Source of the DNA: RPQK01 sp041946865
Lineage (GTDB): Bacteria > Acidobacteriota > UBA6911 > RPQK01
Direction of reading: 5' to 3'
Length of the DNA: 27,991 bases
Assembly (NCBI GenBank): GCA_041946865.1
Contig: JBHGBF010000075.1
Coordinates: forward strand, 1 to 27,991
Positions 1-8,539 of the stretch are shown piece by piece. A program made the translations under genes and the position numbers. The notes under the pieces were generated by a model. That model saw only the letters and a program-made list of their open reading frames with translations, had not been told where the DNA came from and ran no database searches. The number at the start of each line of letters is the position of its first letter. Within the stretch, counting starts at the first letter, position 1.

Positions 1-311
1 GAGGGAGGGAGCGTCCGGAGCAAGCGCACAAAGTTGCTCGACAGATTCGGCCAGGCTGTATAGAATGACCACCGTTCTTTCCGGGGTGTTGGTGAACCGT
101 CTCTGGCAAAAAAAAGGGTCTCACCACCACCCCGCTCCTGTTCAAACGGTCGGTTATCCTATCCAAACCAAAAGTCGATCGACAAGAGAAACGTGGGATT
201 CTGCTCCCGTCTTCAAGCGGAGCACACGCTGCAATCAGGCAGGATATGGAAGGAAGGAACGACGCTCTTCCCCTGGACGAGGATGATGCGGGAATACTTT
301 AAGCGCCGGTT
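1..311. other. Non-coding stretch downstream of truncated TonB receptor
   Basis: This stretch lies 3' of the receptor remnant on the minus strand. I looked for a continuation of the missing outer-membrane barrel in all three minus-strand frames and found only short open stretches with stops and no recognisable beta-barrel or C-terminal aromatic signature. A run of nine A (plus strand, near 108-116) lies here. Nothing else is supportable. Confidence 0.5.
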
Positions 312-2170
312 TCAGTCCGCAGCGTAACACCAGGCTCTTCGTTGCGTCAGCTCTCCTGCCAGCAGCGAGGAGCCAACTTGACGCTCGATACTCGCGCTCC
401 ACGTCAAAGCCTTGGGTGGTTGAAGCTGTCCTACGTCCCCCTCGAATCGAGAATGGATGAGCGACTCCACCCCGTCTTTGAAAAAAACGTCGGACCGAGC
501 AGCGTATTGTGAGGCTGCCAGCACGGACAGATTAGTGGTGTCACACAACAGGCCCGCACCAACAGTCAGCTTCGTCTTTGGGTTGGCGAGGACGCTCGCC
601 GCGAAGCGCGGAGAGAAAACCGGCACCCGCAGGAGTCGGTCCCAATCAAACCGAAGGCCAAGTTCGACACTCAGGTTTTGCAAGACCCACCAGCGATCTT
701 GGACAAACCCGGCCAACTCAACATTGCCGACCTTGACGCGCCGGAACTCGTCATAGGTAATGCGCCGCAGGGGCCGCCCGTCATCTCGCAACATCGTGAT
801 CGGTCGACGTTCTTCGCGCCCCACCAACCCCCTCCAAGTCGCTTGGGCTCCCAGTTTGACCTGGTGTCCGCCGTTCCGTTCGGGCGGCACGGTCAGGCTT
901 GCTGAACCCTCGAGGCTGTCAGCGCGGCTGGTCGAGGACTTGAAGAAGTTTCCTCTGCTCTGTTGGTACTCAACCTCGTACGGCTCTTGCCCCATCGGCC
1001 GATCAGACGCTGTGGCGCGAGTGGCAGCCCCGGAAAACTCCACCACCCCCGCAGGGAGGAAAAGCTGGTCTCTGACACCGACGAGAAAAAAATCCTTGTC
1101 CTTTTCGATCGTTGTCTGTTGCGGGTTGAACGCCGTCAGGCCGTAATGGTTTTCGCGGTGGACGTTCACAAACGCGCTGGTGCTCAAAATGTTGCTCCGC
1201 GACAAATTGAGCTGAACTTTCGTCAGGGAGTTGAACTGGATCCTCTGGTTCGTATCAGCGCCCTCTGGCAGTTCTTCTATCACGTCCTGGCCAAACTCGC
1301 CTTCGAGCGCTTGGTAAATCCACGCCTTTCCTTTAACCAGAGGGCCAGAGAGCGCGGTTCGTGGCGTAAAGTTGTCGAGGTGAAGGCCGTTTCGCGTTTG
1401 AAACGATGGGAAAAAATCTGTGGCAGAGAAGCGGAAATGGTCATCGGGTGCACCAGAGCTGAGCCTTACGACGCCCCCGGATGCCTTCCCGTACTCTGCC
1501 GAGTACCGGCTGGTGAGTGCCTCCAAAGAACGAATGGACTCTGAGCTGATGCGAGCGTCGAATACGTCAGTACCTGGATTCTCAAGTGCAAAACCGTCGA
1601 GCAGGAACTGCACTTGGGAAGCAGTCGAGCCATTGATGTGGACGCCGCCTGCGGCGTCAGTGATCAGTCCCGGGACAAAGGGGAGAACCTTTCGAATGTC
1701 GCGTGTCGCTGCCGCCGGCACCTTTATCATCTCCTGGCTGCCTAATTCCTGGGAGCTTTCCAGTCTTCCCGCGTCCAGTGTCGGCTCAGAGTAGATCACC
1801 TCAACGTGTTCTGAGAATTCCTGCTCGTGATTCAAGACGATTTCAGTTCGACTGGGTCGCGTGCGTTGCTGTCGACTACTTGTTCCTTGTGCACCGGGTA
1901 GAACCCGCCCTTGGCCGCCTGGACGCCGTACGTGCCCTCGGGGATTCGTCCAAGCGTCAGGCGGCCGGTCGTGTCCGTTTCTCCTTGTGCCTCGATTTCC
2001 CCTGACGGCTGCGCGAGCATGATTCGCACCGCCGCGAGCGGCACTCCCGTCTCGTCCATCGCTCGAATCAGCACGTCTACAGGCTTGGTGAGCGTAGGCT
2101 GCCCACTGGCGGTCGACCACAACTCAAAGAAAAGTAGGCCGAGCAGTACGGTTGGGCGAAACGTATCCAT
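312..2170 (-). pseudogene. TonB-dependent receptor, frameshifted and C-terminally truncated
   Basis: This is an outer-membrane receptor of the type with an N-terminal carboxypeptidase-regulatory-like domain. The start at 2170 opens a signal peptide (MDTFRPTVLLGLLFFELW...) and a beta-sandwich domain with the motif GRLTLGRIPEGTYGV. That frame ends at 1832 just after DPVELKSS. The receptor resumes one frame over with EIVLNHEQEF, the usual linker into the plug domain. The plug includes a VHINGSTASQVQFLLDG stretch and YSAEYGKASGGVV, and barrel strands follow to residue ~600. Restoring one G near 1841-1848 would give VELEIVLNHEQEF, so a single-base deletion or sequencing error explains the break. 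The reading frame also stops at 312 in mid-barrel (after SIERQVGSSLLAG), while such receptors usually run to 900 residues or more. A GAAGGT ribosome site precedes the start. The family assignment is firm; whether it is a true pseudogene depends on sequence quality. Confidence 0.8.
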
Positions 2171-2344
2171 GACTAAGACCTTCGGGCAGCGAGTTGTTCA
2201 CGCGGGGCGCGCAGAAAATCAGAGATGACTCCCGGGGGTGCCAAGGATCGCCAAGGCGTCCGCTGCTTGTCGCTCGGAACCTTGCCAATAACCGAAACAT
2301 CTTGCCAGCTAGCGCTCCTTTCGCGAGCCCCAAGACCCTTGCCT

Positions 2345-3874
2345 CTATGGGGCTTGCCCCAAGGAGAGTGTCCCGTTCCCCCGAGCAAGCCGATAAAAAC
2401 GAACGTCGCCGATACGAGAATCCAGTACGTAGTACCGAGACAAGAATTCTCGCCACCGGGGCAGCGTCTCCATGGCAAAGGCTGCTCCCGTGTCCACGAT
2501 GAGCGGTGGTTTTCGCCGTTCTAGTGCTTCAAGCGCATCCAGGCGTGTTGAGGCAGCCTCGGGAATCTCACTGTTGATATCGTACACGAAGTACTTCGTG
2601 GCCAGCGGTCGGCGAGTCAGAAAATAGAGCTCCGGTCGCGCACCCCAGACAAATATCGGGTCACTAGGCTTGCTCAAAGCGATGACGTGGGCGGCTAGCC
2701 GATCCAACTTCCTCTCCTCAGTGCACATCCTCCAGACCTGGACCTTTTCGTGCGCCTCCTGATTAAAGAGAAAGTACCAATGAGCCATGGTGCGGGTATG
2801 GAAGAAGACAAAGGGGAGCAACAAGGCAAAGCCGGCCAGGTAGACTCTGGCCCGGTACCGGCGAACGTTATCAAGCAAGTGCGCAAAGCCCGTGGCTCCA
2901 ACAATGCTCATTGCAGGAAGCATCTGAATATAGTAGTTGGCATAAAACCGTCTGCCGAACGCCACGCCCAAAAAGGCAGCCAAAAGCCAGAAATGAATTG
3001 CGCGGAACGAGGGACCCTTTGGATTTTTCGCGATACCTAGCGCAATTAAGGTCCACAACCAGGCGTAGATGAGCCCAAAGGAAAACGGAACGTGAGCGAG
3101 CTTTCCAGAGAAGTCGGACAACGAGACTTGACCCACATAGTGGAAGCTAAAGCCCAGCGTCATCGTCTTCCACAGGTCAAAAGTATCGTTTCCCCAGAGA
3201 TAGACGAGCAGTAGCAGGAGGGCTGCACCATAGCCGAGGCCAAGAATCAGGGTATGCTTCAGGCGTGAGGCAATCGCAGAGGCACTAAAGAAGATGAGGA
3301 CGAACGCGTACAAGCCGATCTCGGTGAAGGCAAACGGCTTGGTCAGGAAAGCCAAACCCGCAAAAAAGCCTGCCGCAAAAAGACCAAGCGACCAGGAACG
3401 CTTCACGCCGGCCAGGAAACAGCACATCGCGGCAGTCGAGAATACGATCATCAACTGTTCCGACGCCAAGCCAATAATCCTTGGCGCATAGTACGTCGCG
3501 CTGGCGACGGCGAAGATCACGGCTGCGAGGCCACCGATTCGCGGCGAGAAGTGGGCCGAGCCCAGCCAGTACAGAAGGGTCGAAGTGAGGAAAATCAGAA
3601 ACAAGGAAGCAATGTGGACGACCCAATGATGCACCCCGAGACCATGAAATACCAGTGCGAGAAAGATTGGGAACGCTGGCTGGTTGTTGCACCACACATC
3701 CTGGTAGAGCCGACCACCGGAGGCGAGCACCTGTGACGTAACGGCCCATAAGGACTCGTCGACGAACGTGAAGGAGTGCTGGTAGTGCGGGAATCGAAGA
3801 AGGAAGCTGATGACCCAACTACTTGCCAATAGCCAAAGGCCTCTTTGCTCAGAGGAACTTGTTCTTGACAACAC
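2345..3874 (-). CDS. GT39-like polytopic membrane glycosyltransferase
   Basis: This 509-residue protein is an integral membrane glycosyltransferase of the ArnT/PMT-like superfamily (GT-C fold), which transfers a sugar from a polyprenyl-phosphate donor at the outer face of the inner membrane. It has about ten to eleven hydrophobic segments. The first loop carries the acidic pair and aromatic pattern typical of the family (FVDESLWAVTSQVLASGG, then YQDVWCNNQP). A soluble C-terminal tail of roughly 130 residues follows the last membrane segment (AGFALLLPFVFF). The start is GTG at 3874, preceded by GGAG ten bases upstream; an ATG is not available in a better place. It lies upstream of the broken TonB receptor on the same strand with 174 bases between them, so co-transcription is possible but not shown. 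Acceptor and donor cannot be told from sequence. Confidence 0.8.
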   Translation of the reverse strand: MLSRTSSSEQRGLWLLASSWVISFLLRFPHYQHSFTFVDESLWAVTSQVLASGGRLYQDVWCNNQPAFPIFLALVFHGLGVHHWVVHIASLFLIFLTSTLLYWLGSAHFSPRIGGLAAVIFAVASATYYAPRIIGLASEQLMIVFSTAAMCCFLAGVKRSWSLGLFAAGFFAGLAFLTKPFAFTEIGLYAFVLIFFSASAIASRLKHTLILGLGYGAALLLLLVYLWGNDTFDLWKTMTLGFSFHYVGQVSLSDFSGKLAHVPFSFGLIYAWLWTLIALGIAKNPKGPSFRAIHFWLLAAFLGVAFGRRFYANYYIQMLPAMSIVGATGFAHLLDNVRRYRARVYLAGFALLLPFVFFHTRTMAHWYFLFNQEAHEKVQVWRMCTEERKLDRLAAHVIALSKPSDPIFVWGARPELYFLTRRPLATKYFVYDINSEIPEAASTRLDALEALERRKPPLIVDTGAAFAMETLPRWREFLSRYYVLDSRIGDVRFYRLARGNGTLSLGQAP

Positions 3875-3948
3875 TCAATAGTCTCCTATTCGAAAGTCCT
3901 AAGACCAGTCAATCTATTACCGAGCGGTTGGCTGATGCAAGCGGGAAA

Positions 3949-3995
3949 GGTTGGGAGCAGGGTGTAGGGGGGTCAAATTCCCTCTGCCCCGACCA
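3949..3995 (+). pseudogene. Degenerate tRNA-Pro(TGG)-like 3' half, copy 1
   Basis: The segment starts inside an anticodon loop (TTGGGA), continues through the 3' anticodon stem GCAGG, a variable region, a T-arm (GGGGG, loop TCAAATT, CCCTC) and an acceptor strand TGCCCCG ending ACCA. It aligns without gaps over 47 bases to copy 2 at 4424-4470, including the identical 12-mer TTGGGAGCAGGG and the GACCA end. No matching 5' half (acceptor or D-arm) precedes it, so it is not a working tRNA. The T-loop lacks the normal TTC start. Confidence 0.6.
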
Positions 3996-4046
3996 AAAAA
4001 CTGCTAAACTAAATAACTTAGCCTCAGCCCGTTTCAAAGATCCCGC

Positions 4047-4094
4047 GTTGTGCCGGGTTTGCGCTATCTACAGAATCAGCTACAACGGCACAAC
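4047..4094. repeat. 9-bp inverted repeat with 30-base loop
   Basis: GTTGTGCCG at 4047-4055 is the exact reverse complement of CGGCACAAC at 4086-4094. It lies in the decayed region between the two tRNA-Pro remnants. No T-run follows on either strand, so a terminator role is not supported. Confidence 0.35.
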
Positions 4095-4423
4095 CCGCAC
4101 CCCGGAATCGCCTGTCCTCACAGAGTTTCGCCAGTTGTAGGGCACGAGCATGGCGGGGTAATGAACAAGGACGTTCAACATGAATAGAGAACTGAGTGCG
4201 GACGACATCCCTATTCTCGCGCGCTTCCTCACTTGCTAAGTCCCTACCTACCTCACTTCGGTGCCGCAGAACGCTTTCGAGCTTATCCGCTGCTGTAGAT
4301 AATTTTGTAGCTACTCAAATCCCCAAGGCTCACAAAGTTCCACAAGTTTCAACAGGCTGGCTGTAAGTGCTTGAAAAATACGGCGCAGGGTTTTGAAGGA
4401 TTTAGCCCGCTCCCGGGTTTCTG

Positions 4424-4470
4424 CTTTGGGAGCAGGGAGTCGGCGGTTTCGAATCTCTCAGCCCTGACCA
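4424..4470 (+). pseudogene. Degenerate tRNA-Pro(TGG)-like 3' half, copy 2
   Basis: CTGCTTTGGGAGCAG (4421-4435) forms a full anticodon arm with loop TTTGGGA, i.e. anticodon TGG for proline. The canonical T-loop TTCGAAT follows, then an acceptor strand AGCCCTG and ACCA. The T-stem (GCGGT against CTCTC) no longer pairs properly and no D-arm or 5' acceptor is visible upstream. This is a 3' fragment, as left by tyrosine-recombinase integration into a tRNA gene. Copy 1 lies 475 bases upstream in the same orientation. Confidence 0.65.
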
Positions 4471-4970
4471 CCACTTCATTTTCAAATACTTCCGTAAGCA
4501 TCAAGCGAGCCACATCCCGGACAGGATCACCATGAGCGATCGGCAGAACCGAGCTCGACAGAGAACTGGTCTTAATTGGGGTTGCTGCAGTGGGGCTTCA
4601 GTTTGCCGGAAGGATCCTTTCAATCGCGTTGATGTTCAGGTGCTTCGGCGAGCTGCATTGCCCCCGTTTGGCTTTTTTGTAGTAGTGCTCTGACCTTGTA
4701 CACTTCCTAGTCTGGAGGAGTTTTGCCGTCTGCGTCACCTCCTTTCCGGCGGCAGGAACCGGAGAAGATGCCTATGCCCGGGCGAAGCTGGGAAAGGCGC
4801 GGTGCGATCAGCATGTCTGACACACTCGACCCGTGAAGTCCCTTCCCCGCAGTACCCCGGCGACCTTATCCGCCTGCCCGCTCCCCAGCTGCTCCTCGTG
4901 TGCTTGCAGGTGTGATTAAAACGCGCGCAAAACCCGGCAAGATCCGATAAGATCGAGCAAATGCCGGACC

Positions 4971-5000
4971 CCAGCAAATCGCTGCGGTTGCTGGGTTTTT
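4971..5000 (+). terminator. Rho-independent terminator-like hairpin (plus strand)
   Basis: CCAGCAA (4971-4977) pairs perfectly with TTGCTGG (4988-4994) across a ten-base loop, followed directly by GTTTTT. It points along the plus strand, where no intact gene ends. It does not serve the prepilin peptidase gene, which is read on the minus strand. It may be the surviving end of a lost gene. Confidence 0.5.
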
Positions 5001-5137
5001 CAGGCGGGGCGGGTTTCGGAGAGGGCCGCGACGTTGGTTGAAAAATCTACGAAAGAAAATTTGCAGGGCCGGGCACGGGACAAAGCGATTGAGGAGGTGC
5101 GCAGGCGGTGAGTGAAAGAGAAGGCTGCCCGGCCGAT

Positions 5138-5959
5138 CTACAGGAGGCTCGTGTACCAGTCGATCAGGTCTTTCCCCCAGAGCGCGGCGGCCATACCGGC
5201 CATTCCGAGGAAAGTTCCGAAGGGGAGCTCGTACCGGCGGTCCCGGCCCGAGAGGTAGATGAAGGCGATCCCGATAACGGCCCCGATCAGCGAACCTAGA
5301 AACACCGTCAGCCAGGCGAATCGCCATCCGAGGAAAGCGCCGATCATCGCCATCATCTTCACGTCGCCAAGGCCCATTCCCTCCACCTTCTTCACGACCA
5401 GGTAGAGCTTCGCGGCAGCCCAGAGAAGGCCCCCACCCAGCACAATTCCCAGGAAGGACTCGAGATAGCGCGTGGCTATCACATCGCCAGGCGAGGCAGT
5501 GGCAGGTTGGGCAAAGAATTCGGCCGACTGGAGCGGAACCAGCAGAAAACCAACGACCGCGCCGCTCAACGTGAGCGCGTCCGGCAGAATCCGATGATAC
5601 AGATCAATAAACGTCAGGGCGATCATCAGGCTGAAAAAAACCGCGTTAAGCCAGAAAGGAGAGCCCAATCCGTACTTCAAAAACAGCAGGTAGAAAGCGC
5701 CGGCGGTCAGCGCTTCCACTGCCGGATAGACCCAGGAGATCCGCGCCCGACACCGGCTGCAGCGGCCGCGTAGGATCAGGTAGCTGACCAGCGGGATGTT
5801 TTCCCAGGCCCGGATCGCGTGGTTACACTGAGGGCAGTGTGAACGCGGGCGAACTACGGATATTCCGCGGGGAATCCGGTGGATACAGACGTTCAGGAAG
5901 CTGCCGATCACGAGCCCGAACAGCACGACGAAGAGATGAATCCACCAAGGCATCCGCAT
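5138..5959 (-). CDS. pilD: Prepilin peptidase (A24 family)
   Basis: This inner-membrane aspartic protease cleaves the leader of type IV prepilins or type II secretion pseudopilins and usually N-methylates the new N-terminus. Its 273 residues begin with a first membrane segment ending GSFLNVCIHRIP. Next comes the N-terminal domain with a zinc-type tetracysteine set (C42, C45, C67, C70: CPQC and CSRC). The two catalytic aspartates fit D119 in FIDLYHRILPD and D199 in the GxGD motif GMGLGDVKM. Later hydrophobic segments end in LPFGTFLGMAGM. Length and motifs are those of a complete bifunctional enzyme. It stands alone: no pilus or secretion gene flanks it. It is divergent from the Ald-like gene, with 114 bases between them that must hold both promoters. 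The start could also be the Met three codons in. Confidence 0.93.
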   Translation of the reverse strand: MRMPWWIHLFVVLFGLVIGSFLNVCIHRIPRGISVVRPRSHCPQCNHAIRAWENIPLVSYLILRGRCSRCRARISWVYPAVEALTAGAFYLLFLKYGLGSPFWLNAVFFSLMIALTFIDLYHRILPDALTLSGAVVGFLLVPLQSAEFFAQPATASPGDVIATRYLESFLGIVLGGGLLWAAAKLYLVVKKVEGMGLGDVKMMAMIGAFLGWRFAWLTVFLGSLIGAVIGIAFIYLSGRDRRYELPFGTFLGMAGMAAALWGKDLIDWYTSLL

Positions 5960-6073
5960 GATTATACCTGCGGAACGACGCGGAAGAAAAAGCGCGCGGA
6001 AGAATGAAAAAAAGCGGATAGCTTTCCCTGCATCTCTGGAACATACTTCCGCTTAACAGAAAGAGGAACACGG

Positions 6074-7207
6074 ATGATCATCGGAATCCCCAAAGAGATT
6101 GCGGTCAAGGGAGGTCTTGAAGAGAAGCGCGTCAGCCTGTCGCCGCCGGCGGTGCGCGAATTAACCAACCACGGGATCCAGGTCCTCGTGGAGAAGAGCG
6201 CCGGCGAGGGCGCGCATTTCAGCGACGACAACTACCGGGATGCCGGGGCTGTCGTCGTCTACTCGAAAGAAGAGGCTTACCGGCGCGCCGACATTGTCGT
6301 CAAAGTCCAGGTCCCGCTGGAAGAAGAGTGGGATTTCCTCAAGGAGGACCAGATCCTCTTCGGTTTCCTGATCCTCGGCCTCTCACCCCCGTCGCTGCTG
6401 GATCTGCTGCTCGAGCGCCGCATCCTCTCGATCGGCATGGAGCTGGTGCAGCGCGACGACGCGACTCATCCCCTGCAGCGGCCGATGTCTAAGATCGCAG
6501 GGCAAATGGCGCCTCAGATTGCCGGTCGCCTGCTCCAAGGCAACATCAAAGGTGGACGGGGAATCCTCCTGGGAGGAATCGAGGGCATCCCTCCCGCTGA
6601 AGTCGTCATCCTCGGGGGAGGCACCCTCGGATCCTGCGCCGCCCGGTCATTTAAAGGACTCGGGTGCTCCGTTTACGTTGTCGACAAGGACCTGCGCCAA
6701 CTGGAGAAGGTCAGCCAGGAGGTTCCGGGGACGATCACCGTCTCGTATAACCAGCGGAACCTGGCCAAACTGGCGAGCTTCGCCGACGTCTTGGTGGCCG
6801 CGGTCCAGGTCCCCGGAGAACGCGCCCCGATCCTCGTCACCCGGGACATGGTCAAGACCATGAGGCGCGGTTCGGTGGTCATCGACTTCTCCATCGATCA
6901 GGGAGGGGCGGTTGAGACGTCGCGATTGACGCCGACAGATGAGTTCACCTTCAATCTCAACGGCGTCATCCATTTCGCTGTGCCTAACGTCCCTTCCTGG
7001 GTCCCGAGAACTTCGTCTCATGCCTTATCGAACGCTGTCCTTCCCTATCTGCTGACATTGGCAGAGGACGGATGGGAAGACGGGCTGCGCCGCGTGGCAG
7101 AGCTTCGCCGCGGAGTCTGTACATGTCGCGGCTACATCACCCGGCCAACCCTCGGAGAAAGTGGAAAAGGCTACCAATCCGTCGACACGCTTCTGGAGGG
7201 GCGCTGA
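6074..7207 (+). CDS. Alanine dehydrogenase/transhydrogenase-family oxidoreductase, catalytic His missing
   Basis: This 377-residue protein belongs to the AlaDH/PNT family, whose alanine dehydrogenases interconvert L-alanine and pyruvate with NAD. Typical features are GIPKEI at the N-terminus, substrate-site R19 (EEKRVSLSP) and K77 (VVKVQVP), the block RPMSKIAGQMAPQIAG, the Rossmann motif GGGTLG at 181-186 followed by VVDKD, and D275 in IDQGG. The C-terminal block VPRTSSHALSNAVLPY is also typical. However, the conserved LxTYLHLA segment, which carries the catalytic histidine of alanine dehydrogenases, reads LFGFLILGL here, with I100 at the His position. The substrate may therefore not be alanine. 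AGAGGA lies seven bases before the ATG. The stop is followed one base later by the ATG of a CoA-transferase, so the two are surely co-expressed. Family is certain; reaction is open. Confidence 0.85.
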   Translation: MIIGIPKEIAVKGGLEEKRVSLSPPAVRELTNHGIQVLVEKSAGEGAHFSDDNYRDAGAVVVYSKEEAYRRADIVVKVQVPLEEEWDFLKEDQILFGFLILGLSPPSLLDLLLERRILSIGMELVQRDDATHPLQRPMSKIAGQMAPQIAGRLLQGNIKGGRGILLGGIEGIPPAEVVILGGGTLGSCAARSFKGLGCSVYVVDKDLRQLEKVSQEVPGTITVSYNQRNLAKLASFADVLVAAVQVPGERAPILVTRDMVKTMRRGSVVIDFSIDQGGAVETSRLTPTDEFTFNLNGVIHFAVPNVPSWVPRTSSHALSNAVLPYLLTLAEDGWEDGLRRVAELRRGVCTCRGYITRPTLGESGKGYQSVDTLLEGR

Positions 7208-7208
7208 C

Positions 7209-8525
7209 ATGGCCAGCTGGCTCGAAGACTACAAAAAACGGCGGTGCACTCCGGAAGAGGCCGTCTCAGTGATCCAAAGCGGACAGCGGCTGTTTCTTAG
7301 CGGAAACGCGTCGGCGCCTTACCTCTTGCTCAGGAGCCTGGCCAAACGCAAGGATGAGCTGCGTGACGTCGAACTGGTCCACGGACTGATGATAGGCGAA
7401 GACCCGTTGGCCAAGCCCGAAATGGAAGGAATCTTCCGCCACAATTCCCTGTTTGTCGGTTCAGCCGACAGAGAGGCCGTCAATGCCGGACGGGCTGACT
7501 ACGTCCCGGTCTTTCTTTCAGAAATTCCCGCCCTTTTCAGCTCCGGCCTCATGCCGGTCGATGTCGCTCTCATCCAGACGAGTCCGCCCGACGAGCACGG
7601 ATTCGTCAGCCTGGGCGCCGAAGTCCTTACCTCCAAATGCGTGGTTGAAACGGCTCGGATTGCGGTGGCGCATGTCAATGAACTGATGCCGCGCACGCTG
7701 GGGGATTCCTTCATTCATGTGTCGCGCTTCAAGAAGATTGTCGAGGCGGCCGAACCTCTTCCGGAACTGACCAGGAAGCCGTATACCGACGTGGAACGAC
7801 GAATCGGCGAAAACATCGCGGCCTTGATCGAAGACGGTTCGACCCTGCAGCTCGGCATCGGAGGAATCCCGGACGCCGTCCTTTCAGCTTTGAAATCGCA
7901 CAAGGATTTGGGGATCCACACGGAAATGATCTCGGACGGGGTCAAGGAGGGGATCGAGCAGGGTTTTATCACCGGGGCGCGCAAGAGCCTCCATCCCGGG
8001 AAAGTCGTGGGCACTTTCGTCCTCGGGACACGCAGCCTTTACGATTTTGTCGACGACAACCCGATCTTTGAGCTCCACCCCACGGCTTACACCAACGATC
8101 CGTTCGTCATCGCGCAGAACGAAAAAATGGTGGCAGTCAACTCGGCCATTGAAATCGATCTGACCGGCCAGGTCTGCTCCGACTCGATTGGGCCCTATAT
8201 TTACTCGGGGTTTGGCGGCCAGGTGGACTTCATTCGAGGCGCCGCCCGTTCGAAAGGCGGAAAACCGATCATAGCTCTGCCGGCCACGGCCAGGCACGGG
8301 ACGGTCTCGAGAATCGTGCCTTACCTCCGATCCGGCGCCGGCGTGGTCACGACCCGAGCGGACGTTCACTACGTGGTGACCGAGTACGGGGTCGCGTACC
8401 TGCACGGCAAGAACCTGCGCGAACGGGCCAAGGCGCTGATCAGCATCGCTGCGCCCCGGTTTCGAGAGGAGCTGGCCCGGTCCTTCGCCGAACGAATCGG
8501 GGTGACCGCGGAAGGAGTCGCCTGA
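7209..8525 (+). CDS. Acetyl-CoA hydrolase/CoA-transferase family protein (4-hydroxybutyrate CoA-transferase-like)
   Basis: This 438-residue protein moves CoA between an acyl-CoA and a carboxylic acid through a glutamyl-CoA thioester. The likely nucleophile is E239 in LGIHTEMISDGV, at the position of the active-site Glu of 4-hydroxybutyrate CoA-transferase. The CoA-binding stretches QLGIGGIPDAV (about 214-224) and SGFGGQVDF (333-341) are intact, and the C-terminal VTEYGVAYLHGKNL motif is typical. I chose the ATG at 7209 because GGAGG lies about eight bases upstream and MASWLEDYKKR is the usual N-terminus; an in-frame ATG at 7161 would overlap the preceding gene by 47 bases. It forms an operon with the Ald-like dehydrogenase, which hints at a shared short-chain acid or amino-acid route. 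The exact acyl substrates (acetate, butyrate, propionate, 4-hydroxybutyrate) cannot be fixed. It converges with the histidine kinase gene with only 14 bases between stops. Confidence 0.88.
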   Translation: MASWLEDYKKRRCTPEEAVSVIQSGQRLFLSGNASAPYLLLRSLAKRKDELRDVELVHGLMIGEDPLAKPEMEGIFRHNSLFVGSADREAVNAGRADYVPVFLSEIPALFSSGLMPVDVALIQTSPPDEHGFVSLGAEVLTSKCVVETARIAVAHVNELMPRTLGDSFIHVSRFKKIVEAAEPLPELTRKPYTDVERRIGENIAALIEDGSTLQLGIGGIPDAVLSALKSHKDLGIHTEMISDGVKEGIEQGFITGARKSLHPGKVVGTFVLGTRSLYDFVDDNPIFELHPTAYTNDPFVIAQNEKMVAVNSAIEIDLTGQVCSDSIGPYIYSGFGGQVDFIRGAARSKGGKPIIALPATARHGTVSRIVPYLRSGAGVVTTRADVHYVVTEYGVAYLHGKNLRERAKALISIAAPRFREELARSFAERIGVTAEGVA

Positions 8526-8539
8526 GACAAAACCGGTTT

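Larger units (their letters stand above)
3875..5137. other. Decayed 1.26-kb intergenic region, probable integration scar
   Basis: No convincing gene is present. Short open stretches such as MNRELSADDIPILARFLTC from 4180 (plus) end quickly and have no recognisable family. The region holds two degenerate tRNA-Pro 3' halves, a 9-bp inverted repeat and one plus-strand terminator-like hairpin, each listed separately. A short open stretch ending VLAGVIKTRAKPGKIR at about 4950 (plus) could be the tail of a lost protein, but I cannot name it. The overall look is of eroded inserted DNA. Confidence 0.5.

Noticed and set aside
2124..2502. Several overlapping small frames between the receptor and GT39 genes
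   Set aside because: Their translations look random on both strands; the stretch is best read as the receptor's upstream region and the end of the GT39-like gene.
4735..4977. 80-codon minus-strand open frame in the decayed region
   Set aside because: No ribosome site, no family pattern and it lies in a stretch with several overlapping spurious frames.
7161..7208. Longer start for the CoA-transferase
   Set aside because: It overlaps the Ald-like gene, lacks a ribosome site and adds residues not seen in the family; GGAGG marks the ATG at 7209.
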